From: Istiophorus platypterus
Taxonomy: Eukaryota > Chordata > Actinopteri > Istiophoriformes > Istiophoridae
NCBI GenBank assembly: GCA_016859345.1
Contig: CM029116.1
Location: 4,345,143 to 4,409,142 of the forward strand
Direction: 5' to 3'
DNA length: 64,000 nt
This document shows, one piece after another, positions 21,329 to 32,242 of this stretch. A program made the position numbers and the translations under genes. Below the pieces are notes generated by a model. That model was not told where the DNA came from and ran no database searches. It worked only from the letters and a program-made list of their open reading frames with translations. Position 1 is the first letter of the stretch. Every line of letters begins with the position of its first letter.

Positions 21329-24300
21329 CCCAAAACTGCACCAAAGGGGAAAGGAAAGGAGCAACAGTGGAACAGTAGATGTGGATGGCTCGGAGATGAG
21401 GGAGGGGAGCGGAGGCAGGAAAAACAAGATGCAACAGAGGCACCAACCTTTCTTGAAGGCACGTGGGGAGTCTGATAGATCGCCTTGGCATTAGAAATGA
21501 GCAACAGAAAAAAAAGAAGAAGAAGAAGAACAGAAAAAGGGGAAGGAAAGAAGAGAAGAAAAAACTTAGGTGAGAAGAGAGGCAGGATTATCAAGCTGTG
21601 TTAATTGATTAGGAAAAAGAGTCCAGCAGGGAAGAGCCTGAAAATAAATTTGAGAGATAACCCAACCAGACAAAAAATAAGTAAATAAAAAAAATTAAAA
21701 AAATTTAAAAAAGGGAGCCATTTCAAAATTGGCTAGCTCTATCTAAGCCCTCTGGGGCGTTGGCATGTATATGAAATGTTCCCGGGGGATTTACTTGTAA
21801 ATTTTCTTCCATCTCACTGGAAACACTCCATCCTTCCCTTTTTTTTTCTTTCTTTCCTTGAGAATTCAATCTTTTGCTTGACAAAGAAGGGAACCATAAC
21901 TGCCCCCCCAAAGCTTTGGCTGCAACTCAGCACAAAAACAGCCCGAGGCTTTGCGCATTTATCTGAACTCCACTGCTGCTGTGTTGAAGGCTAGGCCACG
22001 GGGAGCCGTGCAGGCACAGATAAGTCCAAACCAGTGGCTCCGCAGCACATTTTCACTGGCATGAAACCCATTGTAAACCTACTCTCCCTCGCTGTGCAAC
22101 AGCGCTGGCGCGCTTCGTCGCCAATGTCCTTCAGAAAAGACTTTTGTGTGTACGGCCCTGTTGTTCTCCACGCGGCCCCAGTATTGTGTCGTACATGACG
22201 CTGCCTTTTTCGACCGCGCCTGAGTCCCGGAGATGCTCACCCTCTGGCTCCGAACGGGACCCCAAGGACGTGACCTGGAAGGGCCGGTAGGGTTTGCCCT
22301 CGGGCACGGGGACCTCCACGCTCTCCTCCGAGGACACGGTCACGTCCGGCTGCGATTCGGAGATGGACGACAGGAACTGGTCCATGTCGGCCTTCTGCTC
22401 CTGGAGCAGCTCATCTGTGGGAAAAGGCAAAAAGATACACAGACCACGAGACAGCCGGTCAACATGGGACATGGCAGCAACCGGCAAAACGAGAGTTTCC
22501 CCAATTATTGCTAACATTGCTTTTTCCTACAGTCGGAGAGCTGCTGCTGCTGGTGCTGCTGCTGCTGGTGCTGCTGCTGCTGGTGCTGCTGCTGCTGGTG
22601 CTGCTGCTGCTGGTGCTGCTGCTGCTGGTGCTGCTGCTGCTGGTGCTGCTGCTGCTGGTGCTGCTGCTGCTGGTGCTGCTGCTGCTGGTGCTGCTGCTGC
22701 TGGTGCTGCTGCTGCTGGTGCTGCTGCTGCTGGTGCTGCTGCTGCTGGTGCTGCTGCTGCTGGTGCTGCTGCTGCTGGTGCTGCTGCTGCTGGTGCTGCT
22801 GCTGCTGGTGCTGCTGCTGCTGGTGCTGCTGCTGCTGGTGCTGCTGCTGCTGGTGCTGCTGCTGCTGGTGCTGCTGCTGCTGGTGCTGCTGCTGCTGGTG
22901 CTGCTGCTGCTGGTGCTGCTGCTGCTGGTGCTGCTGCTGCTGGTGCTGCTGCTGCTGGTGCTGCTGCTGCTGGTGCTGCTGCTGCTGGTGCTGCTGCTGC
23001 TGGTGCTGCTGCTGCTGGTGCTGCTGCTGCTGGTGCTGCTGCTGCTGGTGCTGCTGCTGCTGGTGCTGCTGCTGCTGGTGCTGCTGCTGCTGGTGCTGCT
23101 GCTGCTGGTGCTGCTGCTGCTGGTGCTGCTGCTGCTGGTGCTGCTGCTGCTGGTGCTGCTGCTGCTGGTGCTGCTGCTGCTGGTGCTGCTGCTGCTGGTG
23201 CTGCTGCTGCTGGTGCTGCTGCTGCTGGTGCTGCTGCTGCTGGTGCTGCTGCTGCTGGTGCTGCTGCTGCTGGTGCTGCTGCTGCTGGTGCTGCTGCTGC
23301 TGGTGCTGCTGCTGCTGGTGCTGCTGCTGCTGGTGCTGCTGCTGCTGGTGCTGCTGCTGCTGGTGCTGCTGCTGCTGGTGCTGCTGCTGCTGGTGCTGCT
23401 GCTGCTGGTGCTGCTGCTGCTGGTGCTGCTGCTGCTGGTGCTGCTGCTGCTGGTGCTGCTGCTGCTGGTGCTGCTGCTGCTGGTGCTGCTGCTGCTGGTG
23501 CTGCTGCTGCTGGTGCTGCTGCTGCTGGTGCTGCTGCTGCTGGTGCTGCTGCTGCTGGTGCTGCTGCTGCTGGTGCTGCTGCTGCTGGTGCTGCTGCTGC
23601 TGGTGCTGCTGCTGCTGGTGCTGCTGCTGCTGGTGCTGCTGCTGCTGGTGCTGCTGCTGCTGGTGCTGCTGCTGCTGGTGCTGCTGCTGCTGGTGCTGCT
23701 GCTGCTGGTGCTGCTGCTGCTGGTGCTGCTGCTGCTGGTGCTGCTGCTGCTGGTGCTGCTGCTGCTGGTGCTGCTGCTGCTGGTGCTGCTGCTGCTGGTG
23801 CTGCTGCTGCTGGTGCTGCTGCTGCTGGTGCTGCTGCTGCTGGTGCTGCTGCTGCTGGTGCTGCTGCTGCTGGTGCTGCTGCTGCTGGTGCTGCTGCTGC
23901 TGGTGCTGCTGCTGCTGGTGCTGCTGCTGCTGGTGCTGCTGCTGCTGGTGCTGCTGCTGCTGGTGCTGCTGCTGCTGGTGCTGCTGCTGCTGGTGCTGCT
24001 GCTGCTGGTGCTGCTGCTGCTGGTGCTGCTGCTGCTGGTGCTGCTGCTGCTGGTGCTGCTGCTGCTGGTGCTGCTGCTGCTGGTGCTGCTGCTGCTGGTG
24101 CTGCTGCTGCTGGTGCTGCTGCTGCTGGTGCTGCTGCTGCTGGTGCTGCTGCTGCTGGTGCTGCTGCTGCTGGTGCTGCTGCTGCTGGTGCTGCTGCTGC
24201 TGGTGCTGCTGCTGCTGGTGCTGCTGCTGCTGGTGCTGCTGCTGCTGGTGCTGCTGCTGCTGGTGCTGCTGCTGCTGGTGCTGCTGCTGCTGGTGCTGCT

Positions 24301-25824
24301 GCTGCTGGTGCTGCTGCTGCTGGTGCTGCTGCTGCTGGTGCTGCTGCTGCTGGTGCTGCTGCTGCTGGTGCTGCTGCTGCTGGTGCTGCTGCTGCTGGTG
24401 CTGCTGCTGCTGGTGCTGCTGCTGCTGGTGCTGCTGCTGCTGGTGATGTATTGGCTTTATCCGTCTGGCCCATGAGCGAATTCCATCACTTTTTTCATTT
24501 CAATTCGTTCTTATTAAAGTACCCCCCCCCCCACCAAAGGGGCCTGGGGGCTTTTGACTGAACACAACTCACCAATTTCATCCTGAATCTCCTCGGCCAC
24601 ATAGGGTACTTTGTAGAGCAGAGACAGGCTCTGGTTCATCCTCTCCTCGATCACACGCAGGTGGGTCATCACCTGTCGCCAGAAATAAAAAAATAAAAAA
24701 TAAATAAAGATAAAAATAAAAAAATCAGACAAACGGGGTCTCATGTCACCAATCAACCTGCTCAATTTTTATGACAGCAAGGAGACAATGTGCTTTATTC
24801 CCGAGATCCTGGATAGTTCATGACAGAAGGCAGAATTTTTGATTCACAGTTTTACCGTTTAGGACCTCAGCTAATAATTCTTGGCATTTGTGATCTATTG
24901 TTTTGATTTATGATTTTTGATTTGAAAATACCAAAAAAAAAGTTACAAGTTATAAACACATTACGATTTGATTTATAATGATATATATAACTTTGGGAAA
25001 GCTGAAATTCCTCTCACTGGAGAACTGGAAAATTTTCTGGATAAATTAACTTTTAATTACAAATGATGAATCGTTGGTCAAACTGTTGTTGAATCATTTC
25101 ATGGCATATGACAAACCCACTGGCTGACTAATCATTTCGACACTAATCCAGGTTCAGTACCGACAGGTTCTGTCAGCTATCAGCCTCTCAGATCCCAGGC
25201 TCGGCTTTTATTGTCTGGACAGCTGCACAGGGAGTCTGCGTTACGCTGGAGAAGAGCAGATCTGAGCCCAGCGGCAAAAATGACGACAACGGCGTCGACG
25301 AAAGAGACAGAGGACGATGAAGATGAGGCTTGGTAACCATCGCCTCAATGCAACATGTGCAGAGAGGAAGACACGACAAATGCCCCCCCCCCTCGTTTGA
25401 TCAGTACGAACAAGAAACAGAGCTTTAAATTTTAGTCAAATTTAATGAACGGCCAGTCCCTACAAGTTTCGAGAACGGAATGACTGAATGAGCTTGCTGA
25501 GGGAAAAGAGTTGTTTGTGCTGGCAAATTTAAGCGGCGCTGTCAGATGAATGGCAGAGAGAGAGAGAGGGAGAGAGAGAGAGAGAGAGGGAGAGAGAGAG
25601 AGAGAGAGAGAGCGTGTTTTCTTGAGATGAACTCTCAGACTCGCTCACAGTCGGCCGACTTGCAACATAAAACAAGTTGCTGCGTGCAATATTCACGTCA
25701 GTCTTGAAGCTCCGAACCAACTTGACAAGATCTACTGCCTGTCAGTCCTGATGATCACCGCTATATCTCAGTCCGGGTAGAAAATAAAAACAACAAAAAT
25801 GAAATACATAAATACATAAATACA

Positions 25825-25859
<35 letters not shown>

Positions 25860-28532
25860 ACAAATAAATAAATTTGATCAAATAGAAAAAAACTTTGTGT
25901 GTTCTAAAAATTCTCCTGTCACTTTCATGGTTTGCTAACCGAGATATGTGTTTAGAGGGGAGGAATATTTCCACATTTCTGCTGCCAGAGCGGTTGGCAG
26001 AATATAAATAAAAACAAAAAAAACAACCAACCCTACCAGCCGCTGACAAAGCTGACCCACTCTTGGCAAGTAACGGCTGTTTATTTCCCCACTGTGATGA
26101 CTGGATGCTTTTAATCCTCCGCCGTTCGGCTGCAGTGCGCCGGAGCCGGCGACAGATGGCAATATTGCACCTTAGCCCATTAAGAGCCAGCTGCAGCCCC
26201 TGTGGCGCCTTCCTGCGCATGTTTGACAAAACAATCCTCATAATACAGATTACACCCCCCCCTTTACTGGGACCGCAGTTTTATGATCCACCGGGTGGCC
26301 TCGACCCAGCTAGACAGGTGTGGCCCTCATAAAAACATGTAACCTCCGCCCCAGAAGGTCACGTAACGTGGTTATATAAAAACACACGGCGAGCCTGCGT
26401 ATTACAGAGGGATTGTTTTCTAATGCACTTGCAAGCCACATGTCAAATCCGCGTTTTTCCCAAAAAACTGAAAATAGAGATTCTAAGTGGCTGCGGGATC
26501 AGGCCGAGTGGGGGAACAAACTGGGGCCGGCCTTGACAAAACCGGTGCGGTGGGAGAACCACGACGCACACCGGCCTCTCATGACTGATCACGGGCGCTC
26601 ACCACCTCCCACATCCTACCATTCATCTAAACAGTACCCCCCTTATCACTACGTTGTGTCATCCGTCTGCTGGAGAACGGTGGAGAATAAGTATAAATGG
26701 TGTTGAAAGGTGCCAAACAAACACAGGCACACACACACAGGCGGGAAAGTACATCTAACAGAGTAGCTTCCAGCCAAATCCCTGCGCAGCGGCTCAGAGT
26801 CCAGTGTTACACAAGACCTGCGCAATTGTTAATCTTTCGGCCGAGGCTTAAGTGAATGAAACGCTTGCCCCCTCCCAACGACCCCCCAGCCCCCTTTCTC
26901 CGTCAGAGAAGCCTGCTCGCTTCTCCTGGGCTTCAGCTCAAGAGAAACACGCACTCTTTCTACCTCCTACACACTTTTAGAAGAACAGGAGAGAAAAGGC
27001 TGAGACATCATTATCCCTCCCCCTGTCAGAGCAGGAATCGGAGGAGTGTGAGATCTCGGGAGTTGCTCGGCATGAGGTTTCAGATTCACTGACACCGCCT
27101 CTAATAAAGTGCGTCTTCTTTGTCAAGACTGGCCCAGGAAGGGGGCACCAATTAACCAGGCCGAGCTGTACGGGCCCGACGGAATGAACGGTTGGTAAAT
27201 GATTAACCGTTCAAATCTGAGATCAGGCATTACTTAACATTAATGCCAAATATTTGCTTTTTCCAGCTTCTCCAGTGTGTGGTTTTGATGCCCCCCCCGC
27301 TGTTTCACATCGCTGTGAAATGAATATGTCGGTTGGTTTTGTGACTGTTTGTCAGATAAAACGAGCATCAGTGATTATCATCAGGATAAAAAAGAAAAAC
27401 CCAAAAAGCTGACCTGTGATTTCATCTGAGCGGCCTTCTCGGGATCCACGGCCAGGACGTGCTGGTAGTGTCGGATGGTGTGCTGGCGGTCCTTGTTCTC
27501 GGCGCGGACGTATCGCCTCAGGGCCTGCAGGATGCGGTGGGGCTGGGGAGGGTGGGGGTCGCGGGGTAAGAAGAGGGGTGGTTAGTGGTGTCGGTTGGTC
27601 GAACGCAGCCTTGTAACCGATTCTTTAATTCTGATTCATGTCTGGTTTTGATATAGGAGACGCCATCGCAATTATCGATCGGTTTTATTCCTCTTCCAGC
27701 TTTATAGTTATAAATCAAACGATTTCGCAAGCGATGTTTACCGTTCCAATTCCCCTTTGAATGTTGTCGTTCAGAAGATTCAAGTTTCATCACACGTGGG
27801 CTAATTTTAGATAATAAACCTCAAAAAGATGAAACATTGAGATCAAAACCCATTTTCCTGAGAGCCCCTCATCTGATACGAGCACCCCTTTGTGCCACAT
27901 GAGCATCACCCCGTTTCCCTCTTCATCACCATGTAACCGAGCTGAAGGGCGGCGGGAACGTCGCCGTCAAGCGCCAGGGCGCGAAATGTAACATTGCACA
28001 AAACCTGCCGCAGCAGCTGTCGAAATAGCATCATGCCGCAGATGATGCAACTATCAGTTTTGGAGGTATAACAGAAGCAGGATAAGAAATTACCAAGCTC
28101 AAGTCAGGCAACATTATTGCATCTGAAATGAATACAAATTAAAAAATATTTGATTCACCCCCCCCCCTTTTTTTTTTGTGCGAGTGAGACTGACACCGGT
28201 GGTGACAGAGAAAACCAGCACCTGGCAACAGGGTATCAAACCGTGCGCTGGCAATGGAATCAAAGACTATTAGATAAAAAGAATAAAAAAAAAAAACCAA
28301 CCCAAAAAACACGACAGGGATTATAACTGAAGGTTCGAATGTGATTGACTTTGTGCTCATGGAGGGTTTTGGTGTGTGTATGTGTGTGTGTCTTTCTGGC
28401 CACAGTAATCCATTCTCCTCATGATGAATCGCGAGTTGGCAGAGTCTTTTGACAGGATATATAAGATTAGCCACAGGCCATAAGGAGGGTGTGTGTGGTG
28501 CTGAGCGTGGCCCGACAGACATGAGTGTGTCC

Positions 28533-28589
<57 letters not shown>

Positions 28590-30172
28590 TTTGTGTGTGT
28601 GCGTGCACGCCGGACAATATGTTTGCACTTCGACTCAGGGGAAGAAAAGAAAAAGTCACAGACGGATGGGAGAGGGGTGAAAAGATGCTCTCAGAGGCCG
28701 GCGTGATGGGGCTTTTACCCTGGGGGGGTCGGCCTGCAGGGCAGCCAGGTAGTTCTCCAGGGCCAGACGGCGCCGGTCATTCAGCATGGCCTCCACCCGG
28801 GCGAGGTGAGTCTCCACCAGCTGCTGCTTCTCACTGGCCGCCTCCTCCTCCAGGGACTCCACCATGGCTTGGAAGTGCTTCAAACGAAACCGAATATAAA
28901 TATATTTAAAAATAAGTATATGAGCCGCAAACAGTGTGAAACATCAGAGCTCATTCGGCGTCTATTCGAAAAATGGGAAATTTTATCATGTCGCCTCTCA
29001 GGCTTGTCAAGGGAGTTAAGGACTCATTTGGAAGTCTCCCCATTCGTGCCCTAATTTAGCCTCGGAGCTATAAAGATAGAGCAGCCAGGGAAGAGAGATC
29101 TTTAACGGCACAGGGGAGCGTGGGGCCCGACGCCTCGGGTGGGGGCGGGGCGCTCCCAGGTGGAAGGATCAGAGTCTTACCTGGATCAGCGTCTGTCTCT
29201 CAGCCTTGGGCAGGTTCTTAGCCTGGCGATCGGCCTCCTCCCACTCCTTTCTTACCTGGGGTGGCACAGTGGGACACAGAGAACGGAAGGAAATGAGGCC
29301 AGATGCAAAGTGGGTGACTGTCGTTAAAACGAGAGGGTCACAGGTTTCAGCCCCCTCCCCCCAAAAAAAGTGTTGAAATCCAGTACGGTGTGGTCCTTCC
29401 GCCCGCCCTCAATAAAAATGGGTCAGAAATAGCCAACAGTCATTTTTTATAATACATTTGATTTGGGGAGAAAGCAAAGCTGGTCACTGAACAAAGGTAA
29501 GAGACCCTTAGAAATACGACCTTGCCCCTGGACATATTACCGTATTAAAATTTTCCAATTTTAAGAATTTAGTGAGCCAGCTGATTTGCACATTTTTCCG
29601 GCCCTGAATTCTCTCATGTAACACATGAGCTCAGCTGCATCCGGCCGAGCTTGACTTTAAGAAGAAAAAAACAAACAACAAAAAAAGTACAAAAATATCA
29701 TATGTTTTCCCAATTGAGTTCTTAATAATTTTACTGTTTTATTGCCACGCCAAGGCAAATCTAGTCACGAGCGGCATCAGAGTGTTACACTGCAGCGCCC
29801 TCTGAACGGGGAGAACGGCTTTCATCTCATGAGCGCCGCCTACGAAAAGAGTAAATGTTCGCTTCCTTTTGTAAATGTAAAGTTTATCACCAGGGATAAT
29901 TAAGTTTACTGCTTTGTTTTGTAGTTTTTCTGAATCAAAAGCAAATCTGCTCATCATGACAAAAGCATCTGGCAAAATGTTCTTTGATTGACTGGTATTG
30001 ATGATCAAAACCACAGATATTGATTAAGGTCATATGTTTATTTTTTTCTTTTTTTTAAATATCCTGCCAACGACTCTGGCGGCAGAAATGTGGAAATATT
30101 CTCCCTCTCTTAACATCAGGTTGTGTGTAGTAAACCGTGAAAGACGGAAGAAATCGGTGTGTGTGTGTGTGT

Positions 30173-30204
<32 letters not shown>

Positions 30205-32173
30205 CCTGATTCGACCCGGTCACTCACCCGCTCCATGCGATTGCGATGCCTGATCTCCAGCTGCTCCTTGGCCCTCTGGAAGCGGCTGTGCTCCTTGTCG
30301 TCGGCCGGGGTCTCGAAGTAGATGTCCACGTCGTCGGTGGGCACGGGAGTCGGGGGCGATGCTGCGTAGAGAAAAAAGTAAGAAAGAAAAAATCCGAGGA
30401 GAAACGGTGAGTGGACGGGGCTGCGAAGTGACACAACCGGGCGGACAGACACGCACGGAAACAGCGGACAGGCAGACCGGCTGATCAGGCCAGACGCAGG
30501 TAGGCAGGGAGACAAAGACGGAAAGACAGACAACTGGGGACGGGGGGGAGACGGAGAGGAAGAGTCGGGGGTGGAATGCAGATTGAAGTCGGACAAAAAA
30601 CCCTGCAGAAGCAGCCCTCTCACTGGCGTTCTTCCACCCTCGGCAACTCTGATAAATCTAAGGGAATCTGACAGTCTTTCCTTTCGAATTCCTTTCATCT
30701 TCCCATCGGCTTCCTGTTGACGGGTCGCGTGTCCGACACTAATAGAAATATCTCCGCGCTTGACGGCTGGGTCGTCCGGGGGCGAGGCCGGAGGGCTCTG
30801 TCCTGGGTTTTTCCATTGGCTGCACAGTCACGCAGGGCCCACTCCCCGCCATCGCTGCGACTCGCAAAAGACAACAACGGCGCCCCGCGCTCGCAAAACT
30901 GAGAGCGACCCCGTCGTTTCACCCCACCGTCAAAGGCACCGGACGCACGGATTTATGGGCGAAGACATATTTCCGACTCCAGACTTTACCGCCTTGGACT
31001 CTGACGTCATGTTATTTTTGAAATGCAAAAGAAAAAAAACGGATTGGACATGGCCATGGACTGAGTTGAACTGATGGAAAGAAAACAAAAAAGGTGTCCG
31101 ACAACGGAAATATCTGGTGGACATGTGCTGGTGGGGGTTTCGGGCAGGAAGTGGTGGCGGTGCTCTGTGAGCGGACAAGACAGATGGACGGAAGGACGGA
31201 CGGACAGGTTGTTGACAGGCAGGCAGGCAGTCAGGCACATGAACCAATGGCAGGAGTGGACACTGGCAGGCAAACAAAGAGGACAGGAAACTCTACAGCC
31301 TGTCCAAAAGTTACCATGCGTAATCATGAGATTAAAAAAGAAAGAAAGATTGGTGAAGTCAGAATGAAACTCATGTTTAAAAAAAAAAGAAAAAGAAAAA
31401 AAATGTTCTTACACTTTTTTTAAACTTTTAAATTTTTTTTCTGTATCACAAAATATTGATTCCCTTTAATAAAATAAGCCAAACTACTCAAATGTTCAAT
31501 GTCACCTAAACCCAGGCAGCTCTACAAGAAATTTGCCAATTGATCATAAATTACAAAACTGAAAATCTTCATCCACTTTCCTGATCGATAGTTCTCCAAT
31601 GTTTGTGCCGGAAATAAATTTCAGTTGGTACCAAAATTGGTACCAGATATTCCTGCAGTGACCAAACAGTTTTATCTCTGTAGGTTCTGACATTTTCCGG
31701 TATCTTATTACAAATGAAACCTAATTTCAGCTTAATTTCTTTGTGTCTGATTGTTAACATGATTGTTCATTTTGAAAATTTCAATAGTTCCAATTTAATA
31801 GTATAAGTATTTAGAGTATTAATCAAAAATAAATGAGCCAGATATGGCACAAATGAAAACATTACAATTTAAGATTTATTATATGATAACAAATAGCCTG
31901 TTTATTATTAAAGAGGCTAAGTGACATTTTATTCAGTGATACAGTGCTGAGGCTATTTATTGATTAATCTACTGGCAGAAAAATAGTCAGCAAGAATTTT
32001 GATGATTTGTTTAAGGTATTCGGTAAACTTCAGTAGGCTTCTCCCCTTTAACGCTATGGTGCTTTTCTTTGTTTTTAAATTTTTTGTAAAAATAAACACC
32101 TTTGGATTGTGGAGTTTTACCCTGACGACATCCGCAATACGAACATTTTGTCTTTGGCTCTAGGAAGTTGTGA

Positions 32174-32242
<69 letters not shown>

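Noticed and set aside
22521..22532. Acceptor-like TTTTTCCTACAG on the plus strand just before the array
   Set aside because: No plus-strand exon or donor pairs with it; a pyrimidine run ending in CAG is common by chance.
22541..24445. A direct-repeat array that could be mistaken for CRISPR or a satellite centromere
   Set aside because: There are no spacers between repeats, the unit is only 15 bp, and the locus is inside a vertebrate gene.
22294..24561. Long ORFs of up to 755 codons on both strands made of AAAAG, LLLLV or PAAAA repeats
   Set aside because: They arise because the 15-bp repeat unit has no stop in any frame. There is no conserved domain, and the region is an intron of aplp2.
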